From the NCBI RefSeq assembly GCF_002860405.1, contig NZ_NMWV01000002.1:1-64000 (forward strand): a stretch of DNA of 64,000 nucleotides, read 5' to 3'. Below the pieces are notes generated by a model. The model was not told the DNA's origin. It did no database searches and worked only from the letters and a program-made list of their open reading frames with translations. The position numbers were made by a program, and so were the translations under genes. Of this stretch, positions 55,156 through 63,598 are shown in pieces. The DNA is from Bifidobacterium imperatoris. GTDB taxonomy: Bacteria > Actinomycetota > Actinomycetes > Actinomycetales > Bifidobacteriaceae. The stretch's first letter is position 1. The number at the start of each line of letters is the position of its first letter.

Positions 55156-56466
55156 ATGGGTATCGCATCCGAAAACGAGGAGTTCGCCACACGCGCGATT
55201 CATGCGGGATACAATCCGCTGGAATACGGGTATGCGGCAGTGCCTCCCATCTACGCATCCGCTGCATTCGACTTGGAGAATGCCGTACGTGGCGATGCGC
55301 TTGCGGGCGGACTCATCGACGGATTCGAATACTCCCGTGTGGCCAACCCCACTGTTGACGTATTGGAAAAACGTCTGGCCGCTCTGGAAGGCGGCATTGG
55401 AGCTGTAGCCGTTGGTTCCGGTATGGCTGCGGTGAGTTACGCGCTGATGTGCACAGGCGAGGGCGGCGGTAGAATTATCGCTCCCAGCAATTTGTATGGT
55501 GCAAGCGTGGATGCACTCGGTGATTTTCTACCACAATTCGGCATCCACACTGATTTCGTCAAAAGCATCAACGACTTGTCTGAAGTGGAATCACGTATTG
55601 GCCCGGATACGCGAGCGATTTTCGCGGAAACCGTAGCCAATCCCTCCACGGAATTGTTGGATATCGAGCCGCTTGCACAGTTGGCGCATAGCCACGGCAT
55701 CGCCCTGATCGTAGACAATACCGTGCCGACGCCCTACCTGTTGCGTCCGATTGAATTCGGTGCGGATATCGTCGTGCATTCCACAACCAAAGGCATCACC
55801 GGCCACGGCAATGCGATTGGCGGCGCTATCATCGATGCCGGCAAATTCGATTGGGCCAACGGTCGATTCCCGCAGTTCACCACCCAGCAGCAGGTTATTA
55901 GCGACGACCGCAATAACGAGTGGCACAGTTTTGCCAGCAAGTATGGCAATGCTGCATTCATCAAGCGCATTCGTATCAAATACTTGCGAACGTTCGGTGC
56001 CGTGGCCAGTCCATTCAATGCATACCTATCGTTGATCGGGTTGGAATCATTGCCGCAGCGAGTCAGCCAGCAGGTGGCTTCCGCGCAGCATATCGCTCAA
56101 CATTTGAGCCGTGCCGCCCATGTGATGAAAGTCAACTATTCCGGGCTGGGCTATACGCCGCAATACGAGCTGGTAGGCAAGTATTTCCCGCGCGGTGTTG
56201 GCCAGATTCTCTCATTCCTGGTAGATGGCAGTGCGGATAACGTGCGCCGCATCATCGATGGCACCAAGCTGTTCTCCTATGTGCCGAACATTGGGGACGC
56301 CCGTTCGCTGATCGTTGATCCAGCACATATCACGCATCGCGAGGTGCCAGCCGAAGCGCGTATCGCGGCCGGTGTGAGCGACAATCTCATTCGATTGTCC
56401 ATCGGATTGGAAAACGTGAACGATCTCATCGCTGATTTGGATCAGGCGATCGCCCATGCATACTGA
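55156..56466 (+). CDS. O-acetylhomoserine sulfhydrylase-like PLP enzyme
   Basis: The 436-residue PLP enzyme of the Cys/Met family has a SRVANPTVDVLEKRLAALEGG segment, VGSGMAAVSYAL, and the PLP lysine in TTKGITGHGNAIGG (Lys212). The length and the TTKGITGHG motif are those of O-acetylhomoserine (thiol)-lyases, which make homocysteine directly from sulfide. It probably forms a methionine-synthesis unit with the preceding gene. A ribosome binding site before ATG 55156 is weak. Confidence 0.9.
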   Translation: MGIASENEEFATRAIHAGYNPLEYGYAAVPPIYASAAFDLENAVRGDALAGGLIDGFEYSRVANPTVDVLEKRLAALEGGIGAVAVGSGMAAVSYALMCTGEGGGRIIAPSNLYGASVDALGDFLPQFGIHTDFVKSINDLSEVESRIGPDTRAIFAETVANPSTELLDIEPLAQLAHSHGIALIVDNTVPTPYLLRPIEFGADIVVHSTTKGITGHGNAIGGAIIDAGKFDWANGRFPQFTTQQQVISDDRNNEWHSFASKYGNAAFIKRIRIKYLRTFGAVASPFNAYLSLIGLESLPQRVSQQVASAQHIAQHLSRAAHVMKVNYSGLGYTPQYELVGKYFPRGVGQILSFLVDGSADNVRRIIDGTKLFSYVPNIGDARSLIVDPAHITHREVPAEARIAAGVSDNLIRLSIGLENVNDLIADLDQAIAHAY

Positions 56467-56558
56467 GCGTTGCAGCTGTTCGTTCTGAGAATAATCTGTG
56501 CTGTTATTCTTAAGGACATTGCGGACTTGGGGTTGACATAGCGAAGAAAGGACAGAAC

Positions 56559-56801
56559 ATGGCTATTGATGTGTATGGTGCAACATGGTGTGGCGATTGC
56601 AAGCAGGCAAAGCGCACGCTTGAGGAACTTGGCGCCGAATATAACTGGCACAACATTGAAACCGAAGATGGTGCCGCCGATCGTGCGGTAGCCATTAGCG
56701 GACAGCAGCATATTCCGGTGGTACTGTACCCGGATGGCAGCTTCCAAGTGGAACCTTCCGCAGTGGACATCAAGAACAAAGTCAGCGAACTGGGATTGTA
56801 A
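56559..56801 (+). CDS. Glutaredoxin-like (mycoredoxin-type) protein
   Basis: An 80-residue thioredoxin-fold protein with the active site CGDC (Cys11, Cys14) after VYGATW, a cis-Pro in HIPVV and a short C-terminus. In actinobacteria such proteins use mycothiol; bifidobacteria appear to lack mycothiol, so the electron donor is open (established elsewhere, not visible here). AAAGGA lies upstream of the ATG. A terminator follows. Its position after two sulfur-amino-acid enzymes suits a thiol role. Confidence 0.9.
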   Translation: MAIDVYGATWCGDCKQAKRTLEELGAEYNWHNIETEDGAADRAVAISGQQHIPVVLYPDGSFQVEPSAVDIKNKVSELGL

Positions 56802-56822
56802 GAGACAGTTTCAGAACCGTTG

Positions 56823-56855
56823 AGCGATTGCCGTACCGGTGCAATCGCTTTTTTA
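56823..56855 (+). terminator. Rho-independent terminator after the glutaredoxin gene
   Basis: Arms AGCGATTGC (56823-56831) and GCAATCGCT (56841-56849) with a 9-nt loop are followed by a T6 run. It lies 21 nt after the stop. Confidence 0.95.
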
Positions 56856-57025
56856 TTGACAAGAATTGGCTGTTCGACATCGGCTGTTTATTGATGTGAA
56901 TAGCTGTTCATAGGTAACGCATATAGCCACGCCGAAACATGAGCATATGGGCGAGCCTACGGTGAATGGTTGTACGGCGGGTCGGCTCTGGCGTACGGAA
57001 CAGTAATGATAAAGGAAGTAGCAGC

Positions 57026-57784
57026 ATGATTCAGATCAGGGGCGTGAGCAAAAGCTTCGAGGGCACCAAGGTGCTTGACGGGCTTGACCTTGACATTCCT
57101 CGTCAGAATGTGGTCACTATTATCGGGCCGTCAGGTTCCGGCAAGTCCACGCTGCTGCGCATTCTGGATTTTCTCGAGCATGCTGATTCCGGTACCGTTG
57201 ACTTTGGTGATGGGGCAGTGGATTTAACCACCACCAAAACTGCTGATATACGCAAAGTACGTTCCAAAATCGGGTTTGTATTCCAGAATTACAACCTGTT
57301 CTTGAACAAGAATGCGTTGGAAAACGTAGCTGAACCACTGATTTATGCCAAAGGGTTGAAGCCCGACGAAGCTCGCAAGATTGCAGCCGAACAGCTTGAT
57401 CGTGTGGGATTGGCCGATTATCAGGATCGATTCCCAAGCACATTGTCAGGTGGACAACAGCAGCGCGTAGGCATTGCTCGCGCGGTAGCCATGAATCCTG
57501 AATTGCTGGTGCTTGATGAGCCGACTTCGGCACTGGATCCCGAAATGGTGACCGGTGTGCTTGAAGTCATCAGGCAGCTCGGCAAAGATGGCATGACGAT
57601 GCTGATGGTCACTCATGAAATGCGTTTCGCTTATGAAGCTTCGAACCATGTGGTGTTCATCGAGGGTGGTCATGTGATTGAACAGGGTGACCCGAAGCAG
57701 CTCTTCGAACATCCACGCGAGGAACGTACCGCTGAATTCCTGTCGTCCACGAATAATGTGCTGATGATTCCCGCATCCCGATAG
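57026..57784 (+). CDS. Amino-acid (probably sulfur amino acid) ABC transporter ATP-binding protein
   Basis: The 252-residue ATPase has Walker A GPSGSGKST, signature LSGGQQQRVGIARA, Walker B LLVLDEPTSALDP and H-loop VTHEM. It is of the polar amino-acid importer type (TcyC/GlnQ). AAAGGAAG lies 8 nt before ATG 57026; the in-frame codon at 56966 has none. The binding protein and permease genes follow in the same direction. Location just after metB/OAHS-like genes suggests cystine or methionine uptake; this is inference. Confidence 0.92.
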   Translation: MIQIRGVSKSFEGTKVLDGLDLDIPRQNVVTIIGPSGSGKSTLLRILDFLEHADSGTVDFGDGAVDLTTTKTADIRKVRSKIGFVFQNYNLFLNKNALENVAEPLIYAKGLKPDEARKIAAEQLDRVGLADYQDRFPSTLSGGQQQRVGIARAVAMNPELLVLDEPTSALDPEMVTGVLEVIRQLGKDGMTMLMVTHEMRFAYEASNHVVFIEGGHVIEQGDPKQLFEHPREERTAEFLSSTNNVLMIPASR

Positions 57785-57857
57785 CGGCGAGCTGAAGCAC
57801 CAGAATTCACAGTTGTTGATTCAACCATTGATGACAATATCAAGAGAGGGGTTTGTC

Positions 57858-58676
57858 ATGTCTCAGAATCATCTTATCCGCAAGGCTGTTGCCTTGCTGT
57901 CCGGCGTTGCCGTGCTGTTCTCAGTGGCTGCCTGCGGTTCCGCGTCTGCGGGCGGATCCAGCTCCAGCGCTCTGGAGCAGGTCAAGCAGGCCGGCAAGAT
58001 TGTGTTCGCCACCGAGGGCACGTATGCTCCGTTCAGCTACCACGATTCCAAAACCAATGAGCTGACCGGCTACGACGTTGAAGTGGCCAAGGCCATTGCC
58101 AAGGAAGTCGGCGTCAAGGCCGAATTCGCTGAAGGCAGCTTCGACTCCCTGCTGGCCGGCGTGGATGCCAAGAAGTACGATACGGTTGCCGACCAGATTT
58201 CCGCCACCGATGAGCGCAAGGCCAAGTACGACTTCTCCGAGCCATACACCTACTCCTACGGTGTGGTCATCACTTCCAAGGAGAATCCGAAGAATGTGAA
58301 GTCCTTCGACGATGTCAAGGGTTTGCGCGCTGCTGAAACCGGCACCTCCAACTGGAACAAGACCGCTCAGGAGAAGGGCGCCACCATTGTGCAGGTCAAT
58401 GACTTCGGCCAGCAGGTTGACGCCATTACCTCCGGTCGTGCAGACGTGTCGCTGAACGACGGCCTCGCCGCCCTTGACTACTTGAAGCAGAAGCCTGACG
58501 CGGATATCAAGATCGCAGCCAAGTCCGAGAAGACCCCGGCCGCCTACCTGCCGTTCCGCAAGGGCAGCGACGATCTGGTCAAGGAAGTCAACAAGGCCAT
58601 CTCCAAGCTGCAGAAGGATGGCACGTTGACCAAGATTTCCGAGAAGTACTTCGGTGAGGACTTCTCTCAGGAGTGA
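57858..58676 (+). CDS. ABC transporter substrate-binding lipoprotein (cystine/polar amino acid type)
   Basis: The 272-residue lipoprotein has a lipobox VAAC (Cys26), a short Gly/Ser linker and a type II binding fold (IVFATEGTYAPFSYHDSKTNELTGYDVEVAKAIAKE; VADQISATDERKAKYDFSEPYTYSYG). It is close in style to cystine-binding proteins (TcyA/FliY), whose signature includes the ATDERKAKYDFS-like segment. GAGAGGGG precedes ATG 57858; the codon at 57813 is not supported. The permease is 91 nt downstream. Confidence 0.92.
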   Translation: MSQNHLIRKAVALLSGVAVLFSVAACGSASAGGSSSSALEQVKQAGKIVFATEGTYAPFSYHDSKTNELTGYDVEVAKAIAKEVGVKAEFAEGSFDSLLAGVDAKKYDTVADQISATDERKAKYDFSEPYTYSYGVVITSKENPKNVKSFDDVKGLRAAETGTSNWNKTAQEKGATIVQVNDFGQQVDAITSGRADVSLNDGLAALDYLKQKPDADIKIAAKSEKTPAAYLPFRKGSDDLVKEVNKAISKLQKDGTLTKISEKYFGEDFSQE

Positions 58677-58767
58677 GTTCCTTGACGCGGGCTTCCTTGC
58701 CCGCAATAGTGGAGAGCCTCATAATAATCGGCTTGATGGATACGTATTAACCAACAAAGGATAACCA

Positions 58768-59430
58768 ATGGATGCACGAGTATGGGGAATAGTCGTAGAT
58801 TCCTTTACTAAGCTACTGATTCCCGGTATTACCGTGACCATTCCGCTGACGCTGATCTCCTTCGCCCTCGGTTTGATCCTGGCGATTGTGGTGGCGTTGG
58901 TTCGCGTGGCCAAAGTTCCTGTGGCATCGCAGATTGCATGGTTCTACATTTGGGTGTTCCGCGGAACACCGTTGCTGGTGCAACTGTTCGTTATCTTCTT
59001 CGGTCTGCCATCTATCGGCATTACAATTCCTGCACTGCCTTCCGCGGTGATTGCGTTCTCGCTCAACGTGGGCGCGTATGCCGCCGAAACGTTACGCGGT
59101 GCTATTCTGGCTGTGCCCAAAGGCCAGCTTGAAGCCGGTCTTGCGGCGAATATGCCATACGTCACAATTATGCGTCGCATCATTCTGCCGCAAGCGTTCC
59201 GTTCAGCGTTCCCGGCCTTGTTCAATTCCTTCATCGCGCTGGTCAAGGATACGTCCCTGGCCGCAAATATCACAGTGGTAGAAATGTTCATGACCGCGCA
59301 GCGTATCGTAGCCATCTACTACGAGCCATTGGTGCTGTATATCGAAGTGGGACTTATCTACTTGGTATTCTGCACGCTGCTGGGATGGCTGCAGGACTAT
59401 TGCGAGAAGAAACTCAACGAGCACTTCTAA
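58768..59430 (+). CDS. Amino-acid ABC transporter permease
   Basis: The 220-residue permease has five helices and the EAA loop (AAETLRGAILAVPKGQLEAGLAANMPYVTIMRRIILPQAF), with FRGTPLLVQLFVIFFGLPSIGI characteristic of polar amino-acid importers. AAAGGATAACCA precedes ATG 58768. It is the only permease of this set and would act as a homodimer with the ATPase at 57026. A terminator follows. Confidence 0.92.
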   Translation: MDARVWGIVVDSFTKLLIPGITVTIPLTLISFALGLILAIVVALVRVAKVPVASQIAWFYIWVFRGTPLLVQLFVIFFGLPSIGITIPALPSAVIAFSLNVGAYAAETLRGAILAVPKGQLEAGLAANMPYVTIMRRIILPQAFRSAFPALFNSFIALVKDTSLAANITVVEMFMTAQRIVAIYYEPLVLYIEVGLIYLVFCTLLGWLQDYCEKKLNEHF

Positions 59431-59453
59431 CAGTGCTGTTGATGCTTCGGTTG

Positions 59454-59482
59454 AAGGCGCTTCCTTGATGAAGCGCCTTTTT
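59454..59482 (+). terminator. Rho-independent terminator after the second ABC operon
   Basis: Arms AAGGCGCTTC (59454-59463) and GAAGCGCCTT (59470-59479) with a 6-nt loop are followed by TTTC and a further T-run. It lies 23 nt after the permease stop. Confidence 0.95.
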
Positions 59483-59651
59483 CATTTTTGTATATTCGCC
59501 TGCACATGGTGAACGGAACATGAAATCTCATTATTGCCTGATATGACTCGCATAGAGGTCTATCCATTCCAGCTGCTGCGCTGGTAGCATGGAAACTGTT
59601 GGGTCACGGCACAACGATATGCCGTGCTTAGCCCTTGGAAAGGGGGCTTCG

Positions 59652-60569
59652 ATGACTATTGCAGCCATGTTGGGAGGAACCATGCTGTTGCTGCTGATTC
59701 TGTTGATCATTATTATTCTGTTGGTGTTCGCCGCGATTTTCGTCGTGCCGCAGCAGCAGGCATACATCATCGAACGATTCGGTAAATTCCTGAAAGTTCA
59801 GTTCGCTGGCATCCACATGCGTATTCCGTTCGTCGATCGCATTGCCATGAAAACGAATATGCGCGTGAACCAGTTGAACGTGCAATTGGAAACCAAGACG
59901 CTGGATAATGTGTTCGTCACCGTGGTGGCATCCACGCAGTTCCGCGTTAATCCAAATGATGTGGCTACCGCATACTACGAGCTGCGTGATCCAGCCGGTC
60001 AGCTTCGTAGCTACATGGAAGATGCTTTACGCTCCGCCATCCCTGCCCTGAGCTTGGATGATGCATTCGCTCGTAAGGATGATGTGGCTTCCGATGTGCA
60101 GAAAACCGTTGGCAATGAGATGAGCCGATTCGGTTTCACCGTGGTCAAGACCCTGATTACGGCCATCGATCCAAGCCCGCAGGTCAAGAACGCGATGGAT
60201 TCCATCAACGCCGCCCAGCGTGAGAAGGAAGCCACCCGTCAGCGTGCTGAAGCGCAGCGTATCCAGATAGAGACCCAGGCCGCTGCAGAAGCTGAGAAGA
60301 CTCGTCTTCAAGGTGAAGGCCAGGCCAACTACCGTCGCGAAATCGCCAACGGTATCGTCGACCAGATTAAGAGTTTGCAGGCTGTGGGCATGAACATCAA
60401 TGATGTGAACAACGTGGTGTTGTTCAACCAGTATCTTGACGTGATGCGCTCGCTGTCTGAATCCAACAACGCGAAGACCGTGGTATTGCCGGCTTCCACG
60501 CCGGGAGGCTATCAGGATCTCTATGAGCAGGTCACCAAGGCCATGCTCACTGCCTCCGAAACCAAGTAG
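59652..60569 (+). CDS. SPFH-domain (stomatin/HflK-like) membrane protein
   Basis: The 305-residue protein has one N-terminal helix (about residues 8-32, LLLLILLIIIILLVFAAIFV), then an SPFH band-7 domain (QQAYIIERFGKFLKVQFAGIHMRIPFVDRI; TLDNVFVTVVASTQFRV) and a coiled-coil-prone Gln/Ala/Glu-rich region (about 205-250). Such proteins scaffold membrane microdomains or regulate membrane proteases. AAAGGGGG lies about 7 nt before ATG 59652. No partner NfeD gene is adjacent; the repeat array at 60629 follows. Confidence 0.9.
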   Translation: MTIAAMLGGTMLLLLILLIIIILLVFAAIFVVPQQQAYIIERFGKFLKVQFAGIHMRIPFVDRIAMKTNMRVNQLNVQLETKTLDNVFVTVVASTQFRVNPNDVATAYYELRDPAGQLRSYMEDALRSAIPALSLDDAFARKDDVASDVQKTVGNEMSRFGFTVVKTLITAIDPSPQVKNAMDSINAAQREKEATRQRAEAQRIQIETQAAAEAEKTRLQGEGQANYRREIANGIVDQIKSLQAVGMNINDVNNVVLFNQYLDVMRSLSESNNAKTVVLPASTPGGYQDLYEQVTKAMLTASETK

Positions 60570-60628
60570 GAGCAGACGGTTTCCCATCCCGCCAAGCACC
60601 TACCTCCACTGCCTCTACTACCTCCATT

Positions 60629-60755
60629 GACTGTAGGTTTTTGAACACTGACTGTAGGATATCGAACGTAATTCGTTCAAAAACCTACAGTCAATGTTGA
60701 ATATCCTACAGTCAAAGTTCAAAAACCTACAGTCAAAGTTGAATATCCTACAGTC
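60629..60755. repeat. Six-unit bidirectional repeat array, 21-bp period, two alternating unit types
   Basis: Unit A is GACTGTAGGTTTTTGAAC and unit B is GACTGTAGGATATCGAAC or its variant. In order: A (60629-60646), B (60650-60667), a 7-bp gap, then reversed A (60675-60692), reversed B (60696-60713), reversed A (60717-60734), reversed B (60738-60755). Within each block the units are separated by 3 bp. The pair A-B can fold onto the reversed pair B-A at 60696-60734 over 39 nt. It lies between convergent SPFH and patatin genes; no gene is present from 60570 to 60816. Confidence 0.95.
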
Positions 60756-60816
60756 GGGATGAGCGGCTCGGATTTCAGGGGTGCGGAGGTATCACGGTAT
60801 CGCGAAAAAATGTCTG

Positions 60817-61665
60817 CTATTTGCTGAGGAACTCCGGAATCGCTTCGGCGGCGGCGTATCCTTTGCGGTACATCATTTCCAAGCCCTCGAAATTCTTCTT
60901 CAAGGTGTTGAGGCCGTATAAATCTTCAGGGGCGAGAATCAACACCTTGCCCTCGGCTTCATACTGTTTGGCCAATTCGATCTCATCGTTATAGGTCTTG
61001 TACCGTTCGCGCAAGCGCTCCGCAGCGGCCGGGTACGTACGTTCCAGAATGCGTGCCGGTGGCAGGTCCTTATGCTGCTGGCGCACTTCATCGCGAAGAC
61101 GCGAAAGAATCAGAATCACACGCTCATAGCCATCATCCAAAGCCTTTTGCACCGGCACCGGGTCGGCAATGCCGCCATCGAAATACGGCACATCATCTAC
61201 CACATATGGCTCGCACGCCACGGGAACCGCAGAAGATGCCTTGACGATATCGAAATCATCAAAACGGATACGAGACTTATCGAAATACTTCGTTGAGCCA
61301 TCTTCGGCATTGCACGCCACCACGGTGAAACCAGTGGGATTAGCTTCAAATGCTTCGAAATCCACCGGGTACTCACCGTCATGATTGCTTAATGTGCCGT
61401 AAATGTAATCAAGATTGGCGAAGTTATGGTTTTTGAAGAAACTTTCTGCACTGGCGTATTCCTTGCGGAAGGCATACTTCGTGTAGAACGTATGATTGCG
61501 CCCGTGCTGGCGCGCGATGAACGAGGTCATGTTGGCGGCGCCGGCCGAAACGCCGTAACACATGTCCACATCAATACCGTCTTCAAGCATGCGATCCATT
61601 ACACCGCAGCCGAAAATCGCGCGGAATCCGCCACCGACATCAATCATTGCGGTTTTGTATGCCAT
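60817..61665 (-). CDS. Patatin-like phospholipase (RssA/YjjU type)
   Basis: The 282-residue protein has the Ser/Asp dyad of patatin-like enzymes: the anion hole DVGGGFRAIFGCGVMD at the start, the nucleophile elbow GVSAGAAN (Ser40) and Asp163 in FDGGIADPVP. It resembles bacterial YjjU-like acyl hydrolases acting on lipids. AGAGGGGG lies 6 nt before ATG 61665. It is convergent with the SPFH gene and is followed by the repeat array. Confidence 0.9.
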   Translation of the reverse strand: MAYKTAMIDVGGGFRAIFGCGVMDRMLEDGIDVDMCYGVSAGAANMTSFIARQHGRNHTFYTKYAFRKEYASAESFFKNHNFANLDYIYGTLSNHDGEYPVDFEAFEANPTGFTVVACNAEDGSTKYFDKSRIRFDDFDIVKASSAVPVACEPYVVDDVPYFDGGIADPVPVQKALDDGYERVILILSRLRDEVRQQHKDLPPARILERTYPAAAERLRERYKTYNDEIELAKQYEAEGKVLILAPEDLYGLNTLKKNFEGLEMMYRKGYAAAEAIPEFLSK

Positions 61666-61755
61666 GATTACCCCCTCTTTGCAAATAGCCTGCTGCCGAG
61701 CTTACGCGCGTTTGCTGGACAATGAGATAGACAATATTCTTCCTATTGTGGGGTT

Positions 61756-62550
61756 CTATCGATTCAACAGTTCGTGCGCAAGCGCGGCGATACGTTCGGA
61801 TGGGTCGGAATTGGCAAGGTCCACACTGCCACGTGCATCTTCCGGGGCCAGTTTGCCCAAGGATTCAAGCACCACGCCCAGATGCCGCACGGTACCTTCA
61901 TTGCCGTCGATGATGGCTGCGCGCTCAGGCAGCAGTTCACGGAAATAGTCACGGTAGAACACAAAATGCGTGCAACCCAGCACCACGGAATCAATACGGT
62001 TCAGATCATATTGATCAAAATACCGGTGCAGCGTATCCATTACCAGCTGATGATTGCCAAGCTGACCGGATTCCACGATTTCCACCAAATCAGGGCAAGG
62101 CTCTTTGTAAATCTCATTATCCGAATCAAAACGCTGCATGAGATTCGCGAATTTCTGCTCGCGCAAAGTCAGGGGAGTGGCGGCCACAATTACACGTTGC
62201 GGAATATGATGCGGGTCGGAGGGTACGTCGCCTCGATCGCACGCCACTTTCAACGCCGGTTCCATGCCGATGATTGGAATGTCGTAATGTTCACGCAGGT
62301 CGTTGACAGCTGCGGAAGTGGCGGTATTGCAAGCGATTACCACTGCTTTGACGCCTTGGTGTACAAAGCGCTCAACTATTGCAAAGCTCAGCGCCTTGAC
62401 CTGCTCGGGTGTCTTAGTGCCATACGGGGCGTTGGCTGAATCACCGAAATACAGCACATGCTCGGCTGGCATGTCCTTGGCGATTTGCCGGGCCACAGAT
62501 ACGCCACCAAGACCGGAATCGAACACGCCAATTGGAGCCGACGAACTCAT
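61756..62550 (-). CDS. murI: Glutamate racemase
   Basis: The 264-residue racemase makes D-glutamate for peptidoglycan. The family pattern is visible: [16 protein letters not shown], the first catalytic Cys in [10 protein letters not shown] and the second in [16 protein letters not shown] lies 10 nt before ATG 62550. It is divergent from dapF, another amino-acid epimerase for cell wall synthesis; the two share the 51-bp intergenic region. Confidence 0.96.
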   Translation of the reverse strand: MSSSAPIGVFDSGLGGVSVARQIAKDMPAEHVLYFGDSANAPYGTKTPEQVKALSFAIVERFVHQGVKAVVIACNTATSAAVNDLREHYDIPIIGMEPALKVACDRGDVPSDPHHIPQRVIVAATPLTLREQKFANLMQRFDSDNEIYKEPCPDLVEIVESGQLGNHQLVMDTLHRYFDQYDLNRIDSVVLGCTHFVFYRDYFRELLPERAAIIDGNEGTVRHLGVVLESLGKLAPEDARGSVDLANSDPSERIAALAHELLNR

Positions 62551-62601
62551 GCCTGAATCCTTCCTGTCATTGTGTCGATTACTAGAGTACTCTTACAAGG
62601 C

Positions 62602-63495
62602 ATGAGCCTTCCGAAACAAGTAACCAAAGCACATGGTACCGGCAATGATTTCGTTGTATACCTTGACCGCTCCGGCAAGTATGAGCCCACCGCGGAAGAA
62701 GTGCGTTTCCTGTGCGATCGGCATTTCGGCATTGGAGCCGATGGCCTGATTCGCCTGACCCGTCCAGATTTCGTCTCCGATTTGAATGATGACCAGATAG
62801 CGCAAATGCTTGCAGGCGGCGCGCGCTGGTTCATGGATTACCGCAATGCTGATGGTTCGTTGGCTGAGATGTGCGGTAACGGCACGCGAGCCATCACGCT
62901 GTTTGCTCAGCGAGAAGGTGTTGCCGACTCCACCGAACCGTTCCGTCTGGGTACTCGCGCAGGTGTGAAGATTTTGACGCCCAAAGGCAATATGAAGCCG
63001 TATGGCGCGGATGTCTTCCAGGTGGAAATGGGCGCATGGAGGATTGGCGAACTGGATGCGTACGAGGTAACGATTCCCAGCACTGCCGGTTCCGCACGCG
63101 GCACTTTCGTGGACATGGGCAATCCGCATGTTGTGGCGGTGATTGAGGATGCGTTCGCTTCGCTGCCGGTAGTTGAAGAGCTCGATTTGGTGACCAAGCC
63201 AGTGGTGGCTCCGGAAATCGAATCCGACCAGAACGTGGAATTCGTACGCGTTGACGATATTGATGAGGCCGCTGGCACTGGCGAAGCCACTATGCGCGTC
63301 AATGAACGCGGCTGTGGTGAAACACTGTCCTGCGGCACCGGTTTGTGTGCTACCGGCATTGTGCTTCGAGCCAAGACCGGCATCGATCATTGGGATATCA
63401 CGGTGCGCGGCGGTACTTTGCGCGTGGATGTAACCGACGAGGATGTGAAGCTCACGGGTGCCGCTACCCTTGTGGCCGATATCACGCTGCTGTAG
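62602..63495 (+). CDS. dapF: Diaminopimelate epimerase
   Basis: The 297-residue epimerase interconverts LL- and meso-diaminopimelate for lysine and cell-wall precursors. The catalytic cysteines are in MCGNGTRA (Cys91) and LSCGTGLCA (Cys244), with HGTGNDFVV near the N-terminus. ATG 62602 is chosen; a codon at 62572 has no site and would overlap the murI promoter. Only AAGG lies directly before it, so a leaderless or weakly initiated mRNA is possible. Its product is used in lysine synthesis; any peptidoglycan link in bifidobacteria is not tested here. Confidence 0.95.
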   Translation: MSLPKQVTKAHGTGNDFVVYLDRSGKYEPTAEEVRFLCDRHFGIGADGLIRLTRPDFVSDLNDDQIAQMLAGGARWFMDYRNADGSLAEMCGNGTRAITLFAQREGVADSTEPFRLGTRAGVKILTPKGNMKPYGADVFQVEMGAWRIGELDAYEVTIPSTAGSARGTFVDMGNPHVVAVIEDAFASLPVVEELDLVTKPVVAPEIESDQNVEFVRVDDIDEAAGTGEATMRVNERGCGETLSCGTGLCATGIVLRAKTGIDHWDITVRGGTLRVDVTDEDVKLTGAATLVADITLL

Positions 63496-63598
63496 TCATA
63501 GGATAATAAGGTATTTGGCTCCCTGTGCAAAAGAGGGGAACCAAATCACTCCTGCCGGCTGAGGGAAGCCAGAAAAGTGCGTGCTTGTTTGCCGTCTG

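Noticed and set aside
60629..60755. CRISPR-like array
   Set aside because: The units are regular, but spacers are 3 bp and identical in type, orientation flips in the middle, and no cas gene lies in the window.
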